A stretch of DNA of 64,000 bases from contig CAJHNH020008541.1 of assembly GCA_905116865.2 (NCBI GenBank), forward strand, positions 173,501 through 237,500. Reading direction: 5' to 3'. The DNA is from Candidula unifasciata. Lineage: Eukaryota > Mollusca > Gastropoda > Stylommatophora > Geomitridae. The stretch's first letter is position 1; every line of letters starts with the position of its first letter. Positions 46,223 to 56,365 of this stretch are shown one piece after another. The notes beneath the pieces are model-generated. The model had not been told where the DNA came from. It was given only the letters and a program-made list of their open reading frames with translations, and made no database searches. Made by a program: the position numbers and the translations under genes.

Positions 46223-46476
46223 GTACTTTACCTTTAATTCATGCCAAACACAGGAAATCCAGGAGTTTAAAGGAAAGTACAATATTCTAGGAGTTTTATG
46301 GGTTAGGGTTAAGGCTAAGGTTACCCTGACAGCGTCAAAGAAACTGACTAAACCCTACTCCTAATTCTAACCGTTACAATAAATCCAACCCTAACCCTAA
46401 CCTAAGCTGTCACATCACTAGAGTACTGGACTTTCCCAGAAACTCCTGTGTTTGGGATGAATTAAAAATAAGGTAC
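46223..46476. mobile_element. Fold-back MITE carrying telomere-like TTAGGG/CCCTAA motifs
   Basis: Left: GTACTTTACCTTTAATTCAT and GCCAAACACAGGA. Reverse complement of the right end: GTACCTTATTTTTAATTCAT and CCCAAACACAGGA. Further inside, the left arm has GGGTTAGGGTTAAGG (46299-46314) and the right arm AACCCTAACCCTAACCTAA (46388-46407), so the telomere-like tract is part of the inverted repeat. The element is about 254 bp with no coding. GTAC at both ends may be element or target sequence. Confidence 0.75.
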
Positions 46477-46594
46477 CGCCGACGAAAATTCCCTATGCGA
46501 ACAGTACCAGCTGCACGTGCACTTCCTTCCTTAGTACTACTGTGTATCTTCTGAAACCTCGTTTCCGTGCTGAATTAGTGTTTCACAGATTAGA

Positions 46595-46790
46595 TACTGT
46601 CCCCCCCCCCCCCCCCACCCCCCAACTCCCCTCCTCCAACATCCACTTGATCTTTAGAGCGTTCACCAAGCCCTTTTTGTAATAAAGTAGCTTATCGCCC
46701 AGATGATCGTTAGAAGCAAACCTATCGGCCTGCTCTTTACTTGGCACACTATTATGATACTGACATAAAATCCATGACATGTTCTCAGAC
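46595..46790 (-). mobile_element. LINE-R 3' fragment with adjoining C run
   Basis: The minus strand encodes HNSVPSKEQADRFASNDHLG then DKLLYYKKGLVNALK, a diverged GVxGNEQADRLAxxAxLGxKLxxDKxDVVNAL block. The 3' side is lost and replaced by a C-rich run at 46601-46625. Confidence 0.6.
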
Positions 46791-46839
46791 GAGACTCATC
46801 AGGCGATGCAAGCCAGTGTAAGCCTAAAACACCAGTTTC

Positions 46840-46950
46840 TTTCTTTTCTTTTTTTTTTTTTTTTTTCTTACATTTATTCTTTCTTTCTTTTTTTTTTCTT
46901 TCTTTATGTCTTTCTTTCTTTCTTTATTTCTTTCTTTCTTTCTTCCTTTT
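46840..46950. repeat. T-rich / (TTTC)n stretch
   Basis: T run followed by CTTT units. Confidence 0.9.
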
Positions 46951-47104
46951 TTTAAGTATGCTCTGTGAGTTTGTTACAATGCCCGGCCTGACTGTTGCCA
47001 AGTCATGCGAAACCTGCCGTTACTGCCTCCACCTCTATTCTCATACTGGATGCTGTGTCGTTATTGAAGGGTTCTCCTTTTCACTGTATACTAACACTCT
47101 CTCG

Positions 47105-47372
47105 ACGTCTGAGGTTAAGCTTTGCGAACATGCTTCGTAATGCTGGAGTGCTGGGTTCGATTCCAGCTGCCGGCGATTTGGCAGCACAACATCTGGCGCT
47201 CGTTTCTACAGTTGTACCGAGAGCTGACTGTGAAGTAGGCAATGGCAAACGACTGAAAATGAAATTTGCTCACAAAGACCACAGCAGCAAAAACAAAAAC
47301 AAAACCAACATGTAGTTACTGGTTATGAAATGTTCTGTAAAGGATACGCAACTAACTAACCTACTTTGTATG
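47105..47372 (+). mobile_element. SINE-3, near full length
   Basis: GCGAACATGCTTCGTAATGC, GGGTTCGATTCCAGCTGCCG (B box), CGTTTCTACAGTTGTACCGA, GGCAATGGCAAACGACTGAA, AAATTTGCTCACAAAGACCA, a (CAAAAA) run and TACGCAACTAACTAACC at the end. Confidence 0.85.
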
Positions 47373-47488
47373 CCCTGAAAGATGATGCCGAAGTGTTAAT
47401 GAAAGACAACCTACGACATGCGATAGAGCAATGTCAACAAAAACCCCAGGCTGCTTAACTTAATGGTAGCATGTAGGCATCAGGAAAG

Positions 47489-47489
<1 letters not shown>

Positions 47490-47572
<83 letters not shown>
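47490..47572. repeat. (TA)n microsatellite
   Basis: About 41 TA units. Confidence 0.98.
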
Positions 47573-47576
<4 letters not shown>

Positions 47577-47755
47577 CGAGTGTATTAAGCCGTGTTGATA
47601 AAAGACTTGCTAGAACATTTTATCTATAAAAACCTAAGGTGTTAAACTCTATTGGCTACATGGGCGACCAGGTCGCCCATTGTCTCGCCAGTTGGCAGAT
47701 TCTATACTATCTTTTGTCAAAGGTACGACTAATTAATCTCTAATCTCTCTAATCC

Positions 47756-47776
47756 TCTATCTCTAATCTCTCTCTC

Positions 47777-47840
<64 letters not shown>

Positions 47841-47842
47841 TC
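47756..47842. repeat. (CT)n microsatellite
   Basis: TCTCTC with few interruptions. Confidence 0.95.
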
Positions 47843-47874
47843 TTTGTACCCCACCAGGACATAACACAAGCGAT

Positions 47875-48060
47875 AAAAACCCGATGACTCAAAGTGCCAC
47901 CATGCGGATGAGGATCACACGTAGAGAGGTCCCAGAAACCCCTGTCAGCAGTTAGGCCATATTTATGGCCCGGTATATTCAGGACCCCCGGCAAAAGTTT
48001 GGGTGGAGCTTCAAATAACGAAAAAGTGCATCCTAAATCGAGACGAATATAGCGATCTAA
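47875..48060. repeat. Dispersed repeat P, copy 2
   Basis: Collinear with 22030-22200: GGATGAGGATCACACGTAGA, AGGTCCCAGAAACCCCTGTC, CCGGCAAAAGTTTGGGTGGA, GCTTCAAATAACG. Class unknown. Confidence 0.65.
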
Positions 48061-48244
48061 TGTATCTGAAAAAAGTATCAGTTTCTTCCATTAATGATTA
48101 TGTGGTATCAATTATGTTTTTCTATTCTGTGCAGGGACTAGTAAATAAACGTTTGTTGTTTGGTGGTAATTACTGTTTCTAGTTCACACAGCCGTATCAG
48201 TCTGACAGAGGTGTTGAAAATTAGGTTCGAATTTAATAGGGGCA

Positions 48245-48515
48245 ATTGGAAGCCGCCGTGGTACAGTAGCTAGACGCTCACCTCCGGACCTGAACGACGG
48301 GCATTCGGATCCTAACGGAGCAACTTTTTTTTTTCCATCTTAGCTCTCATATCGACCCAGCTTGAGTGGGTACTAATTAATGTCCGGGAAGTAAAGGCGG
48401 CCGGCCGCGTGATGCTTACCACATCAGCCACAAAGTTCCGATTGGTGTATAAATAATACATCTAGCACTATATTCTCAAAAGGCCTGAAGGCGTAGAAAA
48501 GGGTCCGTTATGGAT
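48245..48515 (+). mobile_element. SINE-1, near full length
   Basis: GGTACAGTAGCTAGACGCTC (A-box region), a degenerate B box near 48300, TCGACCCAGCTTGAGTGGGT, GTCCGGGAAGTAAAGGCGGC, TGCTTACCACATCAGCCACA, CCGATTGGTGTATAAATAAT and the terminal AAAGGGTCCG. Confidence 0.85.
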
Positions 48516-48519
48516 CTAA

Positions 48520-49200
48520 GTGATACTGAGTTCCCTGGACAGGGAAGCTCAATTTGTATATGCAAGAAACTTCGTCTTCTTCTTGTCTCTAGTCCTGTCC
48601 TACCTTAAAGGTCAGGTTTGGAAGAGGCATCTGGTGCGAACTTTCGTACGTGCTGCCTGGATGCTGGTATTCACAAACTCATGTATTCCATCTATCCATC
48701 GCTGGTCTTGGCAGCCTCTGTATCTCCTTATGTTACGTCTAAGTGATAGGGCTCTACTGAGTGCACATTGTTAGTGCAGTCTAGACATATATCCTGTAAC
48801 AGTTCAACTAGAATACCCATGTATTGGAACCCACAGGACACAAGTGACAAAGGGACCCTAAAATTACACGGCTAAACAAAGAAAGAAAAGCATTTTCACC
48901 TCCTGTTACTCAACGTCACATAACAGTATTAACAGTGAAATGCGACAATGAAACAAATCTATTGTACTTGTGAACAATGTTGCCATGTACGTTCCAGGGC
49001 CTAATTTTTGGAAAGAATTACAGACACCCCCCCCCCCTCTCCCCCCACCTCGGGGACCCCTTTCCCACCACGAACATGCATGTCTTAAAGGGCTCCAACT
49101 GGAGTTTTACTAAAATCAGAAATGCTGTGTCGAAAAGATGAAGAATATCACAGATTAGCTGTAAAGCACGACGCAACGTGCAAATCGCTTTTTTTTTTCT
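48520..49200. other. Unannotated intergenic DNA
   Basis: A C-rich run lies at 49028-49048. Nothing else is supported. Confidence 0.35.
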
Positions 49201-49202
49201 TT

Positions 49203-49290
49203 AGAAGAAGAAGAAGAAGAAGAAGAAGAAGAAGAAGAAGAAGAAGAAGAAGAAAAAGAAGAAGAAGAAGAAGAAGAAGAAGAAGAAAAA
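49203..49290. repeat. (GAA)n microsatellite
   Basis: Nearly perfect GAA with two AAA interruptions. Confidence 0.97.
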
Positions 49291-49724
49291 CATGAACAAG
49301 AAGATGATAATAATGATGACGATCAACAAAATAACAACACTACAATTGATTTTGACTCAGTTGTAGTCCTCAGAAATTCAAATAAAGCCACCCACTATCA
49401 GACAGTGCATAGATTTAGAAGAGTCGATACTATTTTTAAAACTTTTCCCGAGGACAAAACCTTTGTGTGCCTGTGTTCATGTCTGCGTGTATGTGTATGT
49501 TTATGTGTATATACGTGTGTGTGTGTGTGTGCAGACTACTGACAAATGAAGAACAACATCTATAAAGTTACAAAATTAAAGTCGAGAGAACGGACTTCAT
49601 TTCACTAGGTGTTATTCCATATGTCTCGGTCTCGCTTTGCAAGTCGCCTACCGAGAGCATAGCACAAAGCACGAAATCCTGATCACCAGGGACGACCCCC
49701 TGTGATCTCGGAAAAAATGGCAGT

Positions 49725-50037
49725 CGTGAAATAAACGGCGTAGCTGTGAAATGAACGGCGTAGCTGTGAAATGAACGGCGCAGCTGTGAAATGAACGGTG
49801 CAGCTGTGAAATGAACGGCGCAGCTGTGAAATGAACGGCGCAGCTGTGAAATGAACGGCGCAGTCGTGAAATGAACGGCGCAGTCGTGAAATAAACGGCG
49901 CAGTCGTGAAATAAACGTTGCAGTTGTGAAATGAACGGTGCAGTCGTGAAATGAACGGCGCAGTCGTGAAATGAACGGTGCAGTCGTGAAATGAACGGTA
50001 CAGTCGTGAAATGAACGGCGCAGCTGTGAAGCAAACC
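49725..50037. repeat. 20-bp minisatellite, about 15 copies
   Basis: The unit is CAGTCGTGAAATGAACGGCG. AGCTGTG and AGTCGTG subtypes lie in blocks. It directly adjoins a tRNA-like head at 50038-50095. Confidence 0.95.
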
Positions 50038-50095
50038 CCCTACCTACAGAGCGCGAGGCAAACGGCTTGACCACTTCGCCAAAGAGACACCGCTA
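50038..50095 (-). mobile_element. tRNA-like SINE head (degenerate)
   Basis: Minus strand: GTCTCTTTGGCGAAGTGGTC (A box TGGCGAAGTGG), AAGCCGTTTGCCTCGCGCTC, then GTAGGGGGTTTGCTTC (degenerate B box). Its downstream continuation is replaced by the 20-bp array. It is not a functional tRNA because acceptor-stem pairing is absent. Confidence 0.6.
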
Positions 50096-50534
50096 TAGAT
50101 AACATTACACTTCATTCAGTAATGTTCAATCAACAGTGAAGAAACTGCAGAGGTGAAGAACATTGAACTAATGAGGGGCAGTGGGTAGAGCTATTGCGCC
50201 AGCAAAACAATAAATATCAAAACATATTCTTACATCTTTCCTCGTGGTTGCATAAACAACGTCTGTAATGGAACATTTCGAAATCGAACAATTTCATAAT
50301 CAGACTATGAAAGTGAGCTTACCGTAATAAAGATACGAAATTCGAAATTCCCACCCCCCCCCCCCCCCCCCCCTCTTTTTTCAAAAAAAATGCACACAGT
50401 AAATAAAAAATAAAGTATATGTAAGATTTATAGAACAAAGGAAAAAAAAAACGTAACGTAACGTTCATCAACACAAGAACGACAAGAAACAAAGCTTACA
50501 CACACAATAGACTCTAAAATGACATTGTTCATTT

Positions 50535-50770
50535 AAAGATCGTCTTTATCACACATCGGGCATGACCATAAATGCTCAAATCTTCTCCTGAGTATGACTC
50601 CAGATATGTTTATGCTAACAACTTCCCATTCTGTTCAGGGTGAGGTAACGACAGGTGGCTCACTGATGGTTTTTCGGTCTTGCGTCTCCAGTTGGTACAC
50701 CCATCATTTGCAGTCGATTCGATGAAAAATCATTGTCCTCGACACTGAATGCCTCACAACATTTAGGTGT
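50535..50770 (-). mobile_element. LINE-R-like 3' fragment
   Basis: The minus strand ends with LRRRFEHLWSCPMCDKDDL and a stop, parallel to EFEHLWMCPECC of the 4580-4920 copy. Upstream about 50 residues are poorly conserved. Confidence 0.5.
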
Positions 50771-51039
50771 GACATCATAACATCCTGTATTTCAAAGATT
50801 ATACACAGAATCCTAGAAGCAGCTCACAATCAGTAATATAGATTTTCTCAAATTGTTTTTTCTTAAATGTTGAATAAATATCATGGACCAACTAACTGAA
50901 GGTGGGAAAAACATTAGAAACTAACACAAGCAAGCCAGTGGTAGAACGGTTTAGCAGCTCATTCCAGTCAAGAGATCGAACGACTACAAATTATTTGGCC
51001 TACCTAGACCGAAAGTTTAATTTTATTTAGATATAAAAG

Positions 51040-51300
51040 TGCACGTGGCAAGCAAAATATTATCAAGCCCTTTTTGGAGCGTGTGAAGAGCGGGCAAGCA
51101 CAAATATATCCCGGTCTAAATGGAACGGAGCAGGGTGAAGTGACTAGCGGACTTAGTCAATACTCAACACTCAGGGGACAGACAAAACTGGTCATACAAT
51201 CAGACTGAAACTCGGCGTTGGCTACTGAAGATGGGGACGTAACGCTTATGAGAATATCCAGAGTGCTAATATGTCGGTTTCTAACTAGATCAAATTAGAC
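51040..51300 (+). mobile_element. LINE-R 3' fragment
   Basis: TGGCTACTGAAGATGGGGAC, GCTTATGAGAATATCCAGAG and TGCTAATATGTCGGTTTCTA match the terminal part of the copy at 6150-6230. Upstream frames give VTSGLSQYSTLRGQTKLVIQ, comparable to GSGRLTTLRRKTGRTNNQIV. Confidence 0.65.
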
Positions 51301-51304
51301 AGAA

Positions 51305-52490
51305 AGAGCAGAAAGAAAGAGAAAGAGCTTGAACATACACTGTCTGAACGTCATGTTAAGACACGTAATAGATCAAGTGTTTGACTATAATATCGCTACC
51401 CAGGGAGATGCAGTGTTTACTCCCGCGTCATGATGTCGTGTCAGTGAGCAATGCATACAAACTACTTGCAGGAACACAAAACCGAAAGTCTTCAACAAGA
51501 GTGATCGATTGAGCTGTCAATACGAGTTATCGCCTTCAGACAAGATAGTCTGAGCCGTTGGCTGTATACTTCTGTCTTTGCTTTGCAAGCTTCCCAGACT
51601 GTTCGGTTTATCGGCGAAGGAATTTTGAAATAAAGGAAATAATCCTCGTTCTTCTTTTAGTTTTGGATTCTAACACCTGTCGGATAATTTTTTTTTTTTT
51701 TTTTAAATAATTGGTATTTTCTTTCTTCTTCTTCTTTCTTTTTTTTTTTTTTAAATAGAGTACAAGTTTCATTAGAATAAATCTTTTAGAACACTGTGGT
51801 GGATAATGTACAACAGAAATAAGCATAGTCTGCAACGTCTGGAGTTCGAGGATCTCAAAAGAACAATAGTAGAAGCCCCTATTCTAGGAAGATAATGAAG
51901 GCATCACTACGGAGTCTTAATCGCACAAATGATGTGCAGTAACACCAATCTCCTAATGTCCCTTAGACTCTCTTGCTCAAACCCATCTCACTTTCATGTT
52001 TTCTTCCCAGTATCTTCATGAATCGTTGGGGTATCATCCCGAGCGGGAAACTGAGTTGGACAACAAATAAGTATTATTAAATCTTGTAAAAATGTGGTTC
52101 CGTCGACAAGCTACAGAGCTGAATGCCTGGTGCGACACTGTTCAGTTGTGAATTTCACTAGGGATTTTTGTGCTTCCGTAGATTTATGCCATCATCATCT
52201 TCTCCTTTTTCTTTTCTCTACTCCTGGAATGCACCACCGTGTCAGGACAGGAACATATCTCTGGAACGGGTCCTTCTGTTTGCTTCGTATAAAGTATTTT
52301 TCAGTGTCTCTGATATTTCTGCTTGTGATGTTTTGCGTTGTCGACCTCTGGGATGTTACTGTTGTATCTACATACCACTTCTCTCTGTGGTGCCCTGTCT
52401 GATGCCAATCTTGTTACATGGTCAAATCATTCTGCATACTCATGAAATGGTGGGAAAAGAGGCGTTGGGGAGGGGAGGTGTCTGGTTGTC
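51305..52490. other. Unannotated intergenic DNA, possible LINE relic at its right end
   Basis: Minus-strand sequence from about 52420 to 52180 ends in GAAGATGATGATGGC, like the GAT tails of LINEs at 9570, 20280 and 61570. Its upstream coding is not clear. Confidence 0.25.
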
Positions 52491-52499
52491 ACATAGTTG

Positions 52500-53378
52500 A
52501 TACTGTGCCTTGTGTAGTTATGACTATGCATCTGCTGATTTGTCTTGACTGTAGTATGCCTTGTGTAGTGATGACTGTGCATCTGTTGATTTGTCTTGAC
52601 TGTAGTATGCCTTGTGTAGTGATGACTGTGCATCTGTTGATTTGTCTTGACTGTAGTATGCCTTGTGTAGTGATGACTGTGCATCTGCTGGTTTGTCTTG
52701 ACTGTTGTGTACCTTGTGTAGTGATGACTGTGCATCTGCTGATTTGTCTTGACTGTTGTGTAGTGATAACTGTGCATCTGCTGATTTGTCTTGACTGTTG
52801 TGTACCTTGTGTAGGGATGACTGTGCATCTGCTGATTTGTCTTGACTGTAGTATGCCTTGTGTAGTGATGACTGTGCATCTGCTGATTTGTCTTGACTGT
52901 TGTGTAGTGATGACTGTGTTGATTTGTCTTGACTGTTGTGTAGTGATGACTGTGTTGATTTGTCTTGACTGTTGTGTAGTGATGACTGTGCATCTGCTGT
53001 TTTTGTCTTGACTGTTGTGTAGTGATGACTGTGCATCTGCTGTTTTTGTCTTGACTGTTGTGTAGTGATGACTGTGCATCTGCTGTTTTTGTCTTGACTA
53101 TTGTGTAGTGATGACTGTGCATCTGCTGTTTTTGTCTTGACTGTTGTGTAGTGATGACTGTGCATCTGCTGTTTTTGTCTTGACTGTTGTGTAGTGATGA
53201 CTGTGCATCTGTTTTTGTCTTGACTGTTGTGTAGTGATGACTGTGCATCTGCTGATTTGTCTTGACTGTTGTGTACCTTGTGTAGTGATGACTGTGCATC
53301 TGCTGTTTTTGTCTTGACTGTTGTGTACCTTGTGTAGTGATGACTGTGCATCTGCTGATTTGTCTTGACTGTTGCTTC
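52500..53378. repeat. 43/51-bp minisatellite
   Basis: The core unit is GTGTAGTGATGACTGTGCAT plus CTGCTGNTTTGTCTTGACTG. Longer units add GTAGTATGCCTT or GTGTACCTT, giving about 51 bp, and short ones lack the CATCTGC part. About 19 units. Frames of 196-290 residues are artefacts. Confidence 0.95.
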
Positions 53379-53379
53379 T

Positions 53380-53690
53380 ATCACCTAGTAGTAGGAATGC
53401 TGGGTATAGGTAGTAAGTGCTGGTACCTCAGCGGAACTGCTGTGTGACCGTTAACATTGGACTGCAACGGGTACTGTGATGTGATGTTTTATTCATGGAG
53501 CCATTATAAGGTGCCACGTTTACTGTGAAGCTGGAATCCGACAGATAGGCTGAAAACATTACTGCAAGCAGACAGACAAGCGGACGGGCGGAGCGTCAGT
53601 TGATGGACAGACAGCTGGATGGATTGATAATATAACTGTAGAATTCATATTTAATTTAATCAGCACCTGCCTGTTCAGGTAGTGCCGACC
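53380..53690. other. Unannotated intergenic DNA
   Basis: Nothing supported, apart from GACAGACAAGCGGACGGG-like words near 53570. Confidence 0.35.
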
Positions 53691-53693
53691 TTT

Positions 53694-54505
53694 CTACAAG
53701 GTCAGACAATTAAGTAATGAGACTAATTCTATAAAAATCAAAATAATTAACAGTTGAAGAAATAACCTGTGTATGATTCAAAGTAAGCCTCTTGTGCATC
53801 AATACAGCAAGTGGCACGATCTAACAAACACTGGGACAACATGTGTAGTTCTTATGTTGTTATAGTCGATGTTACGGCCCTTTGGATGTCATCAAAATCG
53901 TTAGCGTCCTATCAATCGTAATTTTAATTTTGGAAATATAAAATAATCATAGGATAATAAATCTGGGGAATAGGGTGGAAGTCTGAGAACAAACACTTGT
54001 TTTTTAACCAGAAATTTTTGTTTTGATGATGTCTCTTGGGTACTCAACCCGCTGATGTTTTTGGTCATTAGACAACGAATGTGGTACAAACCAGCAAGCA
54101 ACTTTTTTCTTGTCAAAGTTTTGCACTAAAGTGTTATAAATGATCTCTTTATTAACACCGGATTCATCTGCCATCATCTTCACAGTAAAACAATGGTCTT
54201 CTTATATCCTTTCTCTGACATTTGCAATGAGTTCATCATTACAAAAAGAAATTTGGCGTCCAGGTCTAGGTGCAATAGTAATCATTTCCACACCATATTT
54301 GAATTGTGAATACCACCTGGAAATGTGTGCACAAGATAAACAATTATTCCCATAAACTTGTTGCAGTAATTCAAGTGTTTTATGGCGCTTTTTTTCTGAG
54401 TTTTACAAAGAATTTAATGTTTGCTTTTTTGCTCCTTGCTTGTTACGTAACAATGCACCTCTGACAAGGTCAACAAAATGGTGGCTTGTTTGTTTGCTCA
54501 TCTGT
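53694..54505 (-). pseudogene. mariner-like transposase relic
   Basis: In order, the minus strand encodes VYGNNCLSCAHISRWYSQFK, GVEMITIAPRPGRQISFCND, VRERI, KMMADESGVNKEIIYNTLVQ and WFVPHSLSNDQKHQRVE, the N-terminal DNA-binding half of a mariner transposase. After a jump it gives LPPYSPDLLSYDYFIFPKLK, the conserved YSPDLxxxDxFLFPxLK motif. The middle third, which carries the first catalytic aspartate, is missing, and stops and frameshifts are present. An end-like sequence CTACAAGGTCAGACAATTAA at 53694 lies 3' of the coding. A matching 5' terminal repeat was not identified. Confidence 0.85.
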
Positions 54506-54730
54506 TATATTTGCATAGATAGGTCCCTGGAACGACGTTAAGTCGTTCTTTGTGCTAGTTCTCAATTGACTGTTCATCTTTTCGCAGAGAAGAATTAAGC
54601 TGCTGTGGTATAAAACTGGTGAAAAGAGATTGAAGCTCTCGACAATACATCTATGCCTTGGGCAGTCCTTGCAGTGCCAGGACTAGATGTATACATAGGG
54701 TGTTTTAGATAAAGATTGTCACAATCTATG

Positions 54731-54749
54731 CCCCCCCCCCCCAACTCCA

Positions 54750-54819
<70 letters not shown>

Positions 54820-54820
54820 C
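54731..54820. repeat. C run, (CT)n and (CA)n
   Basis: C10 at 54731-54740, CT at 54751-54772, then CA to 54818. Confidence 0.95.
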
Positions 54821-54934
54821 GTTAAATGCGCACTTATTTACTGTGGCTGAACTTAATTTAAAAATGTGCCTCAAAAATATGATTATACTTTCATTACGAT
54901 ATCCAAATTAGCTCTAGCTTAACTAATATTGCCG

Positions 54935-55200
54935 CGTCCGTGGCTAAGGCGTTGCGAGTCCGACTCGTAAGCCAGCATACCGCGATCGAAACCCACTGCA
55001 GGCTGCGTGGATTTTTGACGTGGTATGGGACGTCGCAGGTCGACCCAGCCTAAAATGGGTACTAGGATGGGCTGTCCTGGGAAAGTAAAGACAGCCGGCG
55101 TATTGCTGACCACATTACCCACAGAGTGCTGATGGTCTGTAAAAATATGGGACGCTCTGCCCATATGCCCGATGCGCCTAAAGACGCGAAAAGGGAACTT
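54935..55200 (+). mobile_element. SINE-1, full-length-looking copy
   Basis: GCGTCCGTGGCTAAGGCGTT (A box GTGGCTAAGGC), CCGCGATCGAAACCC (B box), GACGTCGCAGGTCGACCCAG, CTAAAATGGGTACTAGGATG, GGAAAGTAAAGACAGCCGGC, TGCTGATGGTCTGTAAAAAT and GATGCGCCTAAAGACGCGAA AAGG. The most complete member. Confidence 0.9.
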
Positions 55201-55224
55201 TACTTTTTACTTAACTAATTAATA

Positions 55225-56365
55225 TTAGTGATACATTTTTCCCCTCATTCTCCTTCTCCTCACCTTTCTCTTTTCACACTTATTCTTCCCTTTTCACCCT
55301 TCTGTTTCTTTCTCCCTATTTCTTTATTTTTATGCTCTTCTATTGTTTCTATTTTCCCTCTATTTTCTCCAATTCTTTGTTTATTCCTCTTTATCTGCCT
55401 TCCTTATATTTTCTCCTCCGCCTTCTTCTGCATTCGCCTTAATATTCTTCATACGTTTTCTTCTTTTTTTTTTCTTCCATGTTTTTTTTTTTTTTTGTCT
55501 TCTTTCATTTCTTTACTTGCTTTTCTTTTCTTTTTTTTTTTTCTCTTTTCTTCTTTTCCATTGTTCTTCCTTCTTTTTTTATTCTCGTCTCTCTTGCTCT
55601 TCTTTCTTTTTTTTTTCTCCGTCCTTGTTTTTTTTTTCTTGGTCTTCTTTCTTTTTTCTTTTTCTTTCTTTTCTCTTCTCTCCTTCATTCTTTTTTTCTT
55701 TTTCCTGTTTTTTTTTTCTTCTTCTTTTTTTTCTTCTTTCTTTTTATCTTCCTTATTTCTTTTTGTTCATCTTATTTGTTGTTTTCTTCTTCTTTCGTTT
55801 TTTTAAACTTTCCTTATTTTTTTCTTAGCCTTCCTTTTTTATTCTTTCCTCTCACCCGCTTGCCTTTCTGCCATTTGCTTTCCTCCTTTTGTTTTTCCTG
55901 CTTTCCTTCATTCTTTAATTTTCTTTTCTTGTTTTCCCCTCCCTTCCTGCTTCATTCTTTCAGTCCTTTCTTAATTCCTCCCTTCCTTCCTTCTATCTTT
56001 CTTATGTTCCTACTCCTTCTTTTCTTCCTTTTTCCTTCCTTCCTTCTTGTTTCACTTCTTCTTTCGTTCTTCCTCCTTCCTTATTTTTCTTCCTCCTTCC
56101 ACTTCCTTGTTCTTCTTTCTTCTTTTCCTTTTTTTTCTTTTCTCTTCTTCCTTCTTGTTTCTTGTTTTTTGTTTCTTTCTTTTTTGCCCCTTTCTTTTTT
56201 TTTTTTTTCTTCTTTTTTTTTTCCTTTTTTTTTTCGTTTCACCTTTTTGGGGTCAATTTCTTCCATTGTTTCTTCTGCTTCCCTATTCAACTTCCTAATT
56301 TGTTTCTTCTTTTTCATTCTTTCTTCTTTCCTTCCATACTCTTGCCTTCTTCTTCTTCTTCAGCA
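55225..56365. repeat. Polypyrimidine tract, about 1.1 kb, at the 3' end of a LINE
   Basis: C/T-only or nearly so on the plus strand, with many TTTTTTTCTT and CTTCCTTCCTTC blocks. The right end is (CTT)n, the complement of the LINE's (AAG)n tail. Frames of 78-374 residues are compositional. Confidence 0.93.

Noticed and set aside
46295..46407. True chromosome end or fusion site
   Set aside because: Only two or three telomere-like units per side, placed within the inverted repeat of a small element.
50038..50095. Possible functional tRNA gene (minus)
   Set aside because: A-box-like head only; acceptor stem, anticodon arm and B box do not form a valid cloverleaf.
52427..53384. Open frames resembling repeated HSHHYTTVKT peptides
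   Set aside because: Translation of a 43/51-bp minisatellite; both strands open and unit lengths partly out of frame.
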